The notes below the pieces were generated by a model that did no database searches, was not told where the DNA came from, and worked only from the letters and a program-made list of their open reading frames with translations. DNA of 64,000 nucleotides from the NCBI GenBank assembly GCA_029258795.1, contig JAPDKB010000002.1, forward strand, positions 114,822 to 178,821, written 5' to 3'. Positions 42,031-51,947 of the stretch are shown here, in pieces (the first letter of the stretch is position 1; the number at the start of each line of letters is the position of its first letter). Source of the stretch: an archaeon (GTDB taxonomy: Archaea; EX4484-52; WAPT01). A program made the position numbers and the translations under genes.

Positions 42031-42846
42031 ATGGAAAGGAAGGACGGTGTGAGGATAAGCAATGAGGTGTATCGGGAACTTCTTCACGGAACCAAGCCCG
42101 GAATACCTGAAAGTTCATACATCACGAGGTTTCTGGAGCTTGCAAATGAAGAAGTAAGGAAGGATTTGATGGAAAGTGTGAGGTACGACTACGGAGGAAA
42201 CACGGAGTTCCTTTATTTGCTGAGCGGGGTGCTGCTCTCTATTGGCCCAACACCCGAAATGGCAGCAAATGAAATCAACATGTCCGAAAGAGTTTATGCT
42301 GAGGTGAAAAATACAGCGGAGTATGCATGGAGGAACAAAATAAAACTCGGAAACTTCGACCTGTATCTTCTCACCCAGAAGGAAGCGGAGGAACTGGGGA
42401 TTGAGAGACCGATCGCAGTAATAAGGCACGGAAACAGCTACTTTGTGCCGGTAGAGAAGCTTGATGAGAGCGGTTACTGGTGCGTTAATCTCTCGAATCT
42501 GCGAGAAGGAGCGGTGATCAGATTAAAAGACAATAAGATTTCAATCGAAAAGGCAGAAGCACCGAAATTCTACAACAAGGACATCACGATAAGTCAGGAG
42601 AGCTTCATTCACGAGTTTTACGAGAATTTATCTAGAAGTTTTGCCAGAGAAGAACAATTCCCGGACCTACCACCAGAAAGAAAAATGTTGAAGGAAGAGA
42701 GCAGGGGCAGGAACAGGATATTAGATCCTGCGGAGCACGCGATACTCAAGGGTGAGCATCAGAAGGTTAAAGAGCTTCTGGAAGGGTACGACAAACCGGT
42801 TGATTTCAGCGAGCTCTGGGATGATGAAGAAAGCGGTCATCAGTAA
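42031..42846 (+). CDS. unknown protein, second of a two-gene unit
   Basis: 271 residues, not recognised. N-terminal helices (VYRELLHGTKPGIP), a small beta region (IAVIRHGNSYFVPVEKLDESGYWCVNLSNLREGAVIRL) and an acidic, helical C-terminus (EHAILKGEHQKVKELLEGYDKP). It overlaps the rad50 stop by 7 nt in convergent orientation. Both proteins look soluble and cytoplasmic and probably work together. Confidence 0.75.
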   Translation: MERKDGVRISNEVYRELLHGTKPGIPESSYITRFLELANEEVRKDLMESVRYDYGGNTEFLYLLSGVLLSIGPTPEMAANEINMSERVYAEVKNTAEYAWRNKIKLGNFDLYLLTQKEAEELGIERPIAVIRHGNSYFVPVEKLDESGYWCVNLSNLREGAVIRLKDNKISIEKAEAPKFYNKDITISQESFIHEFYENLSRSFAREEQFPDLPPERKMLKEESRGRNRILDPAEHAILKGEHQKVKELLEGYDKPVDFSELWDDEESGHQ

Positions 42847-45119
42847 ACTCTCGTGGCTTTCGTCACATCTTTTTTCCCTTCTCCTCTTTCAAATCTGTAG
42901 AGGTGCTCCGCTGCACTTTCCGCAAGCGTTTCATCATGCGTTATGAGTATCACCTGTTTCAGGACTTCAACCGCTCTTTCTCTGAGCGTTCTGCCCAGCT
43001 CTTCAACCGCCTTGCTGTCCAGATTGTGTGTGGGTTCATCCAGAATCATGACCTTGAAGGAAGGAGCGAGCAGGTTGGCAAGTGCAAGCCTCAGGGTTAG
43101 AGCGGCGGTCATTCTCTCTCCTCCAGAAACGAAAGTGTCGGCATCAACCCACACACCCTCGCTGCTGAGAAGCCTTAGCACGTAGCCATCCTCCACGAAA
43201 AGCTTGACATCCTGATAATCCTCATAAGGATATAGCACTTCCCATATCCTGCTCATCTGGAAGTTGAGGGCAGCGACAAATTCTTCCCTTATTTCCACCT
43301 GCGCCTTTATGAGCACGTCCTGAAGCTTGATGAGCATCCCAACCTTTTCCTTCAAGCTCTCGATTTCCTCCTCAATCTTTCGAATGGTTTCTACCCTCTC
43401 CTTAATCTCGTTGAGGCGGTGTTCCTTTTCCTTTATCACTTCATTCAGCCTGCTGAGTTCACCTTTCACCGCACCAACCTTCTGGTTGAGCTCCATCACC
43501 ACTTTCTCAGCTTCTTTCAGCTCGGCTTCATCAACCTTCAAGCTCATCAATTCCCTTTCAAGTTCGGCAACACCTTTCTCTATACTTCTTATCCTTCCCG
43601 CTTTTTCTATGAGGTCCAGAAGCTTCTCCACCTCTTTAAGCTCCTTCTCAATTTTTTCTTTTTCAACTTCCTTCAACTCTTTCTCAATCTGCTGAATATT
43701 TTTTTCCAAAGAGCCCAGCACCCTCCCACTGTCTTCAACCGATTTTCTCCTTTTTTCTGCCATTTCTGCCATCGATTTCAGCTTCAGCGCTTCATCCTTT
43801 TTCTTTTTCAACTCGTTCAACTCTTCCATAAGCTTTTTCCGCTTTACATTGAGCTCACCAATTTTCCTTCTGAATTCTTCAATTCTTTTTTCCTTAACCG
43901 CAATTAGTTCCTTTTTCTTTGCATATGTTAGCTTGCTCTCACAGACAGGACATGCAGCTTCCGCTTTTTTCAACGCATCAATGCTTTCTCTTTCATTATC
44001 TATGGCCGTCTTGAACATGGATACTTTCTCAATCAGCGACTTCTCCTCCATTTCGAGAGATTTTATAGTATTTTCAATCTCTTCCACATTTGGCGCTTCC
44101 TTTAACTTCTCCTCAAGTTTCCTTATCTCCTCTTCATCCCGCTTTATCTGCTCTTCAATCACGCGCTTTCGGGATTTCAGAGCTTCAAGCTCTTTTTCCT
44201 TCAAGTTAATTTCTTTCAGAGTCCTTTCAAGTTCCGACTTTCTCGCTTCAACTTCATCCTTTTTCTTTTTCTCCAGCTCCTCTACACTCATTCCATTCCT
44301 TTTTATCTCTTCAAGAAGAGCGTTTATCTCACCCTTTAGCGATGAAATTCTGTTGTTCAAGATATCGGCTTTCGCTTTCTTCTGTTTCAAATCATCCAGT
44401 TTGCTTTTTTTGTTTGTCAGCTCGTCTTCCAGCTTTTGGGCTTCTTTTTTCTTCTCCTCCAGCTCCCTTCGTTTTATTTCCAGATCCTCTTCCATCTTCT
44501 TTACATCAACACTTTCCATATCCTTTTTCCATTGAGTGAGCATGCTTTCTTTCGTCTGAATCTCCTTCTTAATGTTGTTTATTAGGGTTACCAAATTTGA
44601 CCGTGCGCTCTCTATCTTATCTATCCTCAAAATCTCATCCATCTTGGCTTTTCTTTCAGCCGGTCTGAGGGAGAGAAAAGCATCTATCCTATTCTGTTCT
44701 CCATAAACTATTTGTACGAAAGTGTCGTAATCAACACCCGTGATTTTTTCAACAACTTTGGTAACCTCGTTGGTTTGGGGTGCCGCCAGAAGCCTGCCAT
44801 CTTCTCTTATCTCGCTGTGATACGTGCCCTTGTTAATACTGACCTTCCTAACAACTTCGTAAGTTTTCCCGTCTATTTCCATCCACACTTTAACTTCCGC
44901 TTCATGTTTTCGTGTTGGAAACTTCATGACGAGATCCTGAATCTTCAGCTTTCTGGACTGAATGGACGGAGTTGTGCCGTACAGGCAGAAACAGACGGCT
45001 TCAAGCACAGAGCTCTTGCCAGAACCCATTGAGCCAAGAAGACAGTTCACACCCTCTGCGAATTCCAGCTCGCTGTGTAGATGTGTCTTCCAGTTTTTGA
45101 GCTCAACCTTTGTAATCAT
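42840..45119 (-). CDS. rad50: DNA double-strand break repair ATPase Rad50 (short)
   Basis: 759 residues from MITKVELKNWKTH. Walker A GSMGSGKSS (about 29-37), Q-loop region, long coiled coil broken by the zinc-hook CPVC (about 390-393), then signature FVSGGERMTAALTLRLALANLL, Walker B KVMILDEPTHNLDS and the switch His ILITHDETL. It tethers DNA ends and regulates Mre11. The coiled coil is shorter than in most archaeal Rad50 (about 850-890 residues). The stop lies about 50 nt past the 1,268-aa protein's reading direction; Mre11 is not adjacent. Confidence 0.96.
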   Translation of the reverse strand: MITKVELKNWKTHLHSELEFAEGVNCLLGSMGSGKSSVLEAVCFCLYGTTPSIQSRKLKIQDLVMKFPTRKHEAEVKVWMEIDGKTYEVVRKVSINKGTYHSEIREDGRLLAAPQTNEVTKVVEKITGVDYDTFVQIVYGEQNRIDAFLSLRPAERKAKMDEILRIDKIESARSNLVTLINNIKKEIQTKESMLTQWKKDMESVDVKKMEEDLEIKRRELEEKKKEAQKLEDELTNKKSKLDDLKQKKAKADILNNRISSLKGEINALLEEIKRNGMSVEELEKKKKDEVEARKSELERTLKEINLKEKELEALKSRKRVIEEQIKRDEEEIRKLEEKLKEAPNVEEIENTIKSLEMEEKSLIEKVSMFKTAIDNERESIDALKKAEAACPVCESKLTYAKKKELIAVKEKRIEEFRRKIGELNVKRKKLMEELNELKKKKDEALKLKSMAEMAEKRRKSVEDSGRVLGSLEKNIQQIEKELKEVEKEKIEKELKEVEKLLDLIEKAGRIRSIEKGVAELERELMSLKVDEAELKEAEKVVMELNQKVGAVKGELSRLNEVIKEKEHRLNEIKERVETIRKIEEEIESLKEKVGMLIKLQDVLIKAQVEIREEFVAALNFQMSRIWEVLYPYEDYQDVKLFVEDGYVLRLLSSEGVWVDADTFVSGGERMTAALTLRLALANLLAPSFKVMILDEPTHNLDSKAVEELGRTLRERAVEVLKQVILITHDETLAESAAEHLYRFERGEGKKDVTKATRVY

Positions 45120-45171
45120 ACAATTCCTGATAATCCGCAAAATCTTAAAAACCCTTCACCTTACTCAAAAA

Positions 45172-48100
45172 TCAACTCACATCCACACTACAACCATTTC
45201 CAGGCAAAAACACCCAGTATGCCTTTCCTTTCTCCAGGGTATCTGGATTTACCCATTTCCCATCTTCAGGTTGCCAGTAATACACAAAATTTTTAGGGAT
45301 ATTACATTTCTCCATGATCACTTCCACGCTTTGCCCTGTTCCCGGTATCAAATTCCAACCATTTACCAGCCCAACTCTTTCAATCTCAAAATCCTTGGGG
45401 CTTCCGACAACACAATCTTTTGACGAATACACATAATAACCACGGTTTGGTTGGATCTTTTTATTGCATATGAATGCTTGTCTCCTGCTATCCCACGTCC
45501 AGAAATAACACCCATCACGGCTTTTCAAATCACAGCCCGCGTTCTCAAAATCCTTTACTTCCAACTCGACTGGTGAGGAAATTAGGTTCCATCCCTGTTT
45601 TATCGGTAGCTGAACCACAACCTCTTCTGGTGTGGGAATTTCCGGGGTAATTTCAGGAGGCATTGGGATTTCTGGCTCTTCTACTTCCCCTTTTTCCTCC
45701 TCAGCACAGGTCACACAGTAATAATACTCATGTCCTCTGGAATCCTTACACGGCTTATCAAGCTTTACATAATTGCCTCTTCCATCACACTCATATTCCC
45801 AAATTTCCACTGATCCGCACCAGTATTCATTTCCGTACTCTTGTTTGCAAGAAATAAACTCTTTGATTTCTTTTTTCTCTTCAGCTCCACCTTCGGAGGA
45901 CTCTTTTTCACTTTCGCCACCCGTATTATCGCTCTTACTATCCTTCTCTGAAGCTGCTGAAGACTCTAGAAGGAGTGTTACGCTGCATTTGGTGTATATT
46001 ATATTGCATATTTCCGTGCCGCTGAAACTGCATGCGCCATCCACATCATAGAGCATTATCATACTATCGTACTGACGGTCAGGTTGGATAGAAAGAACCT
46101 TTATTTTTATTCCGCCCACCTCTGCACTCTCCCCTTCACTCAGCTCAAGAGCAGATTTCTGGTCGTTTACTCTAACACCCATTTTTGCGAATAATCCTTC
46201 CCTTAATCCCTCGTCTTCCCACCTATGTTTTTCAGTATTTTTATATTCAGCAACGGCAACCAAAGACAGCATTATTTCCTTGCCACCAAATTCCATCTTT
46301 TTGTCTTGGTTGCATGATATTGTTAGTGTTTTTAAGTTACCGCCCTCGTTCGTATCTACACCTTTTTGAGTTTCTTGATTTTTATTCTCTTCGGATTTTT
46401 CGGGCCCGTTTTCGCACTCTCGCTTCTCCACAACCCACTTCGTATTTGTTATCTCGTAATGGCATTTTCCTTTTTTAATCTTCCAGATTTTACCCTTGCA
46501 TTCATATTTTCTGTATTCCATCTTTCTCTCCGTAATTTTACAATTACCATCAGTTCTAACTCTTGTGTTTGAGGTAGAGTACCACTTACTCGGTGGGCAA
46601 TCCTTATCCTTGCTGCACCGCATAGACTGCTTATTTTGATCTCCTTTTTCATTTTCCTTTCTTTCTTCTCCACCACTCTTCCTTTCACTTCCCTCTGAAC
46701 CGCTTCCGCAACCCAAGCGCTTAACTTTTATTTCTACATACCCGTCCAAATAATCTATTTTGCATATCTCACCCTCCCCACCTTTAGAACATACACCGTT
46801 TCCCGAATCATAGTATTCAACGTAATAATCCTCCTTAGGTTCCAAGGAAAGTACCTTGAACTCCCAGTCGCCTTCTCTGAAAACATTACCTTCTCTTACC
46901 GTATGGGTGTGTGTAGACTTTTCGTCAAAGACAAAGATATCCGTAAGCAGACCTTCTTCAGCCCAATCAATTTTCTCAGTGTCCACTTGTTTGAAGATGG
47001 ACATCAATTGAATCTCGACACTTTTCCCTTCCAATTCAATTTTCTTTCTTTCAAACATCCGAATTTTAACTGTTTTCTCGCATTCGGATTTTGCTGGCTC
47101 TGATCCCACGTCAACCCAGCGCTTTCTGTATACTACCATGCAACGACCGCCATGATAATGAACATACTCCCCAACACATCTGTATTTTTTGTAAACTTCC
47201 AGCCTTTGTTTTTTCATAACATTTCCCTTACGTACCGTTCTATACACATCCGTCGGATACCAACCGCTCTTACCACAGTCAGAGGCTCTCCAGCACCTTT
47301 TTCTAGGATAATCTGTTATGTTGACTTTTATTTTTGCTTTTGAAACATATTTTCTGCCTGCCTCTACACTTACTTCAATTTCATTATCCTCATAAATGGC
47401 TGGCAGACTGTCTCTACATACGACTTCTTTCATCTCGTTTACCTTCAGAAATCTCGGATAATTGATAGTATCGCATGTGACTCCGTTGAGGCGAAGAGTA
47501 TATTCTGTATTGACGGACCCTGTATTTTTCAACTTTACTCTGATATCGAATTCTCTCCATAGCTCATCCCATCTAACCCTGATCTCCTTGGGCTCCACAT
47601 CCATAATCTCCACTCTGTTATTACAACCATATCTTATTTCAAATTCATTTTTCATTTCATCAATAGAAGTTCCAGCTATATACCACCAATAGTCATAGAG
47701 AGGCCTATACTTACCTTTATACCATACCCAACTTATATGTGGTTGCAGGTAAGCAACATCTTCCTCGCCATCCATCATCACCATTACCCAATGTTTTGGT
47801 AGTGAGCTAGTTCGCGTCGGGCACCTCAGCACATCCCATTTAGTCCCACAACTATCCGTCCAAGTTTCAACATAATCGCACACAGTGTTTATGCAATCTT
47901 CTCTAAGTTTTCTGTCGCTATTCCATTTCGCAGAATACACACATTCCTCCGGATTTCTCTTTCTGATTTCGGGTGGTTTAACTTCTTTCTCGACCACTTC
48001 CAGTTTTATTTTAGCACTCTGATCATTTTTATTATAACATTTGGCATCCAAAAGTGTGACTTTTAAATCAAAATTATATCCTTCAGCAACTGCGTGTCCT

Positions 48101-48978
48101 CCCTTATCTAGAATTGCAACATCCGAAAATTTATCAAACTTAAATCTGTACTTTCTGTTACGATTCCACCAGGAAGTACATCTCCATAAACAATCCTTTC
48201 CCAAAAACTCGATTGTGAAGGAAACTCCATTAAGAGTAACGGTTTTTCTTTCATGAACTCTTTCAAACTCAACTATGATTTCTTTTCCTTCTAACCCATT
48301 ATTGCTCGTATCTCCTGATTTGGATGGTTCTCCCGGTCCCGATGTTTCTTCTGGAGGTTCCGCGTAAGCAAATTTCACATAATCAACTTTTATCTCAACA
48401 TAATGATCATGCATATTACAATATTGCTTGCTTAAATCCTCAATTACTATCTTTAAATCTACTTCTTTTCCCGCGTACTTTGAAACATCTACCGAATACT
48501 CGCCTGATTTTTTATGGCCTTTTACTCCAGGTGTGTGGAACTTTAATACCCACTCATCATTTATTTTTATTCCAGTATACCCTCCATACTCCTTTTCAAC
48601 AACTTCCACATATGTTACCAGATACTTGGCGTTCTTAGGAACGTAGACTCTTTGTTTTAGCCCCGCTTCACCACAATAACCTCCTTCACCATTAGTTCCC
48701 GATATAATTATTGCTTTTCCGTCCTTTATAGATATCTCTCCAGGCACATCGTTAGTTGTGCACCCAGAAGTTGGTACGTTATCACAAGAATCTATGGGTC
48801 TCTCAAATTTTTCCCAGCCTTTGCCATCGTTCAATCCATCATTGGGGTCAGAAAAATCATAGTTAACTATTCCCTCTAACGAGGTACTTGATGAAAAACT
48901 CAGTGATGGGAACATAAGCGCTACAATAAATATTATCGATAAGTATATCGCCATCTGATTAAGGTTAGAACGGCACAT
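45172..48978 (-). CDS. giant Cys-rich secreted protein with duplicated modules
   Basis: 1,268 residues. Signal peptide (MAIYLSIIFIVALMFPSLSF, with an alternative ATG at 48954), then a beta-sandwich suggesting a carbohydrate-binding fold (about 30-210). Two copies of a Cys-rich repeat follow: a DC...GWYPT / DCPPSKWYST half with a K-x-RC...C core, then a half ending in VLSLEP/VLSIQP and C-x-IDY / C-NIIYT. Repeat one spans about 570-800, repeat two about 815-1060. Acidic Ser/Glu linkers separate them. The end holds two GWNLIS/GWNLIP modules common in extracellular proteins. No C-terminal anchor is visible. Function unknown; a surface adhesin or matrix protein is plausible. Confidence 0.8.
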   Translation of the reverse strand: MCRSNLNQMAIYLSIIFIVALMFPSLSFSSSTSLEGIVNYDFSDPNDGLNDGKGWEKFERPIDSCDNVPTSGCTTNDVPGEISIKDGKAIIISGTNGEGGYCGEAGLKQRVYVPKNAKYLVTYVEVVEKEYGGYTGIKINDEWVLKFHTPGVKGHKKSGEYSVDVSKYAGKEVDLKIVIEDLSKQYCNMHDHYVEIKVDYVKFAYAEPPEETSGPGEPSKSGDTSNNGLEGKEIIVEFERVHERKTVTLNGVSFTIEFLGKDCLWRCTSWWNRNRKYRFKFDKFSDVAILDKGGHAVAEGYNFDLKVTLLDAKCYNKNDQSAKIKLEVVEKEVKPPEIRKRNPEECVYSAKWNSDRKLREDCINTVCDYVETWTDSCGTKWDVLRCPTRTSSLPKHWVMVMMDGEEDVAYLQPHISWVWYKGKYRPLYDYWWYIAGTSIDEMKNEFEIRYGCNNRVEIMDVEPKEIRVRWDELWREFDIRVKLKNTGSVNTEYTLRLNGVTCDTINYPRFLKVNEMKEVVCRDSLPAIYEDNEIEVSVEAGRKYVSKAKIKVNITDYPRKRCWRASDCGKSGWYPTDVYRTVRKGNVMKKQRLEVYKKYRCVGEYVHYHGGRCMVVYRKRWVDVGSEPAKSECEKTVKIRMFERKKIELEGKSVEIQLMSIFKQVDTEKIDWAEEGLLTDIFVFDEKSTHTHTVREGNVFREGDWEFKVLSLEPKEDYYVEYYDSGNGVCSKGGEGEICKIDYLDGYVEIKVKRLGCGSGSEGSERKSGGEERKENEKGDQNKQSMRCSKDKDCPPSKWYSTSNTRVRTDGNCKITERKMEYRKYECKGKIWKIKKGKCHYEITNTKWVVEKRECENGPEKSEENKNQETQKGVDTNEGGNLKTLTISCNQDKKMEFGGKEIMLSLVAVAEYKNTEKHRWEDEGLREGLFAKMGVRVNDQKSALELSEGESAEVGGIKIKVLSIQPDRQYDSMIMLYDVDGACSFSGTEICNIIYTKCSVTLLLESSAASEKDSKSDNTGGESEKESSEGGAEEKKEIKEFISCKQEYGNEYWCGSVEIWEYECDGRGNYVKLDKPCKDSRGHEYYYCVTCAEEEKGEVEEPEIPMPPEITPEIPTPEEVVVQLPIKQGWNLISSPVELEVKDFENAGCDLKSRDGCYFWTWDSRRQAFICNKKIQPNRGYYVYSSKDCVVGSPKDFEIERVGLVNGWNLIPGTGQSVEVIMEKCNIPKNFVYYWQPEDGKWVNPDTLEKGKAYWVFLPGNGCSVDVS

Positions 48979-49089
48979 ATAAACCGCCCCCTCGTAAATA
49001 GTATTTCAATTGTATGGCTATTGCCTGATTATCCATATATTTTTTCCCTCTATATATATTTTTCTATTTTCCCTTAAGAGACCGTTTTA

Positions 49090-49480
49090 ATAAGCACGTC
49101 CCCTTTAACAACATTCCACTAAAACATAACCTCTATTGCACCACAAACCAAGCAAATACAGAACACGCTTAACCAATAATTGCCATCCAATCTCAAACTA
49201 CAGGCAATTATTAAAATTAAACTTCATAGTCATAAACTTAAAAGATCTGAACACCTGCTCCACACAATTTTTCTTTCCAAAAGTTACACGTTTCATTTTA
49301 ATTCCATCCTTCTACAAAACCTGCTTATAACACGCATTTAACATCTGCAGCATCATTATGAAATATCGTGTGTTGTTAACCTTTACCCTGCTTTCATCCA
49401 TAGCAATACGTGTTCTATCTTTTCTTTTCCATTTTAACTTTAAAGCTACGCGGTTCATCTTTAATTGAAAATTGATCGTT
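49090..49480 (-). pseudogene. decayed IS transposase (same family as 25915-26583)
   Basis: This is the content of the roughly 570-nt gap 48979-49554. Minus-strand translation in shifting frames gives RIAMDESRVKVNN (compare CIAIDETKLRVNQ), then FGKKNCVEQVFRSFKFMTMKFN (compare FGRRNCIEHVFRSFKFFTMRFN) and RVLYLLGLWC. The middle is deleted and several frameshifts and stops are present. The outer ends are AT-rich; a possible degenerate terminal repeat (GTGAATCCGGAT) lies at about 49547-49558, overlapping the next gene's stop. Confidence 0.82.
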
Positions 49481-49554
49481 GTTATCTCGAAAAATAAAAA
49501 TGGAAAAAAAGAAAACGTTCCTACACTTTCAAATCTACATCTCTACATCCGGAT

Positions 49555-49842
49555 TCACTTCTTAAAAGCTTCCACGAGGTTCAGCAGCGCTCCAACCACA
49601 ACGAACACTGCTCCAAGCGCTGCCAGTACACCCTGCACCTGTGTTATTGTCTGGGCAGAACCCTGAGCCACTGCCGCAAACACTCCGATAGCAGCGGCCA
49701 TGAAAAACAGCATTGCTGCTACCGTAAAGTACTTCCAGTCAAGCTTCGGCAATGCGCTGTACTTCCAGAGCACACCGAGCACTGCTATTACGAGGAGTGC
49801 TCCAAGAGGTGTAGCCATTGTAAGCAAGTTTTCCACCGCCAT
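49555..49842 (-). CDS. small three-helix membrane protein, unknown function
   Basis: 95 residues with three membrane segments (PLGALLVIAVLGVLW, YFTVAAMLFFMAAAIGVFAAVA, QGVLAALGAVFVVVGALLNLV). AGGTGATA precedes the ATG. The composition resembles small archaeal integral membrane proteins; no family recognised. Its last codons may coincide with a relic IS end. Confidence 0.7.
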   Translation of the reverse strand: MAVENLLTMATPLGALLVIAVLGVLWKYSALPKLDWKYFTVAAMLFFMAAAIGVFAAVAQGSAQTITQVQGVLAALGAVFVVVGALLNLVEAFKK

Positions 49843-49931
49843 TTTATCACCTGTTGTTTAGTGAGCTTTTAATTCCTTTTATATGTTTTTCACCTTTCAG
49901 GCAATTACATCGTTTATTGACGAATATAGAA

Positions 49932-51332
49932 TCACGGAGATTTCATGAAATCTGCGAGAGTTCCGGACAATTTTCCTGATTTTTCGCTTTTTATTTTATT
50001 ATTTGTATCATTTTCATTATTATCTACAGAATCTTCCGTTGATAATGAATCCGAATCATCTTCATTTGTTTCATGGTTAGATTTCTTACTATCTTTTAAT
50101 TCATTATCAACTTTCATTGATTTTATAAGTCTTTCCGCTTCTTCCAGCTTACCTTCCCCTAGAATTTCAACCAATTCTATGAATTCGATTGGAAGTTTGG
50201 AATCCCTCAACTTTTTCTCCATTATTTTTACAAATATTGACTCAACACTTTCAGAATCCTTGATGGCATCCAGGAACTTTTCTCTCTTTTGAATTTCATC
50301 TTTGGTTATGAGTTTTTTCGCTATCGTCACTATCGCCTGATTTTCAAACATTCTCACAACCTCTTCAAGCCCCATGGCTTTGATGTTCTCATTAACAACA
50401 CCTGTCACCACAACCCTAATAAGCGGTGGCTTGCCAGCATCTTTAACCTCTTCAAGCTTTTTAGTTATGGCAGAGATAACAGCTTCCTTTATTTCTTTTC
50501 CAGTTTTCCCGCTCGCATCCATCTCGATGTAAAATGCTTTTCTTACACTCTCCAGCTTTTCCTTTTCCAGTTTTCCAGTTTCTGTGTCATAAAAGTAGAT
50601 GTATTTAGGAATGGCGGCCTCCGTTTTTCTGACCTGCGTGGTTGTCGTGCTTCCGGGGATCAGAAAGAGTGTGTTTCCTATTCTGGTTTCATTCGCCCAG
50701 TGAATGTGTCCATCCACGATTAAATCGAAACCTTTTGGTAAATCCTCCAGCGTCAGCGTGGGGTTATCATCATCCATATAAACAAAGCCCTTGACGGACT
50801 GGTGAAACATGAGTATGTTCTTCATACCTTCCAGCGGTTTTGGTCTCAGCTCGCGGAAAACCTCTCTTGCATATATCTCGGGTACGCCAGAGATGCCGTG
50901 CACAGCCACCCTCTCTCCGTTTTTTTCAACTATCGCCACATCTCCGTGAAGGCAGATGAGATATCCTGCTTCCTCCAGCAGCTCCACGGGGTTGACGCTT
51001 CCTTTAGTTCTTCTTTCATGCGTGCCGTAGATTGCTATAATGGGGAACCCCGTCATTGCAAGAGGGTTTGGCTTTCTGTCAGGGTCTCGCTTCCTCACCT
51101 CCACTATTCGCGCTTCACTCTTTCTTATCTTCATCTCTCTGAATATCTTGATGGCTCTTGCAAAAACTTCCTGCTTCGGCACTTTCATGTCAAAAATATC
51201 TCCTGCAAGAATGAGGACATCAGCTTTACTCGCTTTCTCCACGACCCCCATCGCAGCTTCAAAACTGTCCTCCTGCCTCTTTCCGTTCCAGTCGTAGCCA
51301 AAATGAAGGTCAGAAGCTATGGCTATGCGCAT
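49932..51332 (-). CDS. mre11: DNA double-strand break repair nuclease Mre11
   Basis: 466 residues. Metallophosphoesterase motifs: DLHFGY (9-ish), LAGDIFD, IYGTHERR in place of the usual GNHD/E, LMFHQS, VDGHIHW. A capping domain and a Rad50-binding region precede a long disordered acidic/Asn/Ser tail (about 400-455, NETNEDD-like composition). It cuts and resects DNA ends with Rad50, whose gene is 4.8 kb away on the same strand with unrelated genes between. Confidence 0.93.
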   Translation of the reverse strand: MRIAIASDLHFGYDWNGKRQEDSFEAAMGVVEKASKADVLILAGDIFDMKVPKQEVFARAIKIFREMKIRKSEARIVEVRKRDPDRKPNPLAMTGFPIIAIYGTHERRTKGSVNPVELLEEAGYLICLHGDVAIVEKNGERVAVHGISGVPEIYAREVFRELRPKPLEGMKNILMFHQSVKGFVYMDDDNPTLTLEDLPKGFDLIVDGHIHWANETRIGNTLFLIPGSTTTTQVRKTEAAIPKYIYFYDTETGKLEKEKLESVRKAFYIEMDASGKTGKEIKEAVISAITKKLEEVKDAGKPPLIRVVVTGVVNENIKAMGLEEVVRMFENQAIVTIAKKLITKDEIQKREKFLDAIKDSESVESIFVKIMEKKLRDSKLPIEFIELVEILGEGKLEEAERLIKSMKVDNELKDSKKSNHETNEDDSDSLSTEDSVDNNENDTNNKIKSEKSGKLSGTLADFMKSP

Positions 51333-51367
51333 GATTATAAGAATTAAACACGAGCTTTTTAATGTGT

Positions 51368-51943
51368 TTAGTTAACACCAAAAAGCTTTCCAATCGCTCT
51401 TATAGACCTGCCCAACCAGCTGCTTTCAAACTTAAGCTTTCCGTAAGCGCTCGCGAGCTTTTCAATAGCATTCTCATCATATTTCCCGTCCTTTTTCTTA
51501 ACCGTGTCCAGTGCCAGCTGTAGCATCAGAACGTTTCTGTCGTTGGGTTTGAGGTACTGAATCACATTTTCAAGTCTTTCCGTAGCATCATGGTCATAAT
51601 TCTCGAGAATGAAGGTGACCTGAAGTGGGTAGCGCAGCTCTCTTTCTTTTTTAACATCCTCTAAAATTTTGTTGTAACACGCTTCCCTGAACTCTATCGC
51701 TTTATCTTCCATGCCAGCACGCTTTGCGATACAGTATAACGTGTCCAGAATGTGATCATCATCATACACAAATTTTCTCAAATCATTCCAGCTTTCCATA
51801 TCGGCCAGAAAGCTTTGGAGGAACTCTTTTGCCTTCTCTCCCTCCGCATTCCTGTAGTTGTAAACTTCAAAGGCCCTTTCACGCACCTTTTTCATTTTCT
51901 GCAATCTTTCATTCATAGAGTTTCTTCTGTAAACTTCCTGCAT
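51368..51943 (-). CDS. helical repeat-like protein, unknown function
   Basis: 191 residues from MQEVYRRNSMNERL, chosen because it begins just after the preceding gene's stop; the track start overlaps that gene. Predicted all-helical with helix pairs (WNDLRKFVYDDDHILDTLYCIAKRAGMEDKAIEFREACY; LENVIQYLKPNDRNVLMLQLALDTV) suggesting TPR/HEAT-like repeats. Function unknown. Confidence 0.65.
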   Translation of the reverse strand: MQEVYRRNSMNERLQKMKKVRERAFEVYNYRNAEGEKAKEFLQSFLADMESWNDLRKFVYDDDHILDTLYCIAKRAGMEDKAIEFREACYNKILEDVKKERELRYPLQVTFILENYDHDATERLENVIQYLKPNDRNVLMLQLALDTVKKKDGKYDENAIEKLASAYGKLKFESSWLGRSIRAIGKLFGVN

Positions 51944-51947
51944 AGAA

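Noticed and set aside
43849-44535. Plus-strand 228-aa Ser/Phe-rich ORF
   Set aside because: Reverse complement of the Rad50 coiled coil (Lys/Glu-rich codons read as Phe/Ser).
40093-51332. Complete HerA-NurA-Mre11-Rad50 operon
   Set aside because: No HerA is visible, and nurA, rad50 and mre11 are separated and on two strands.
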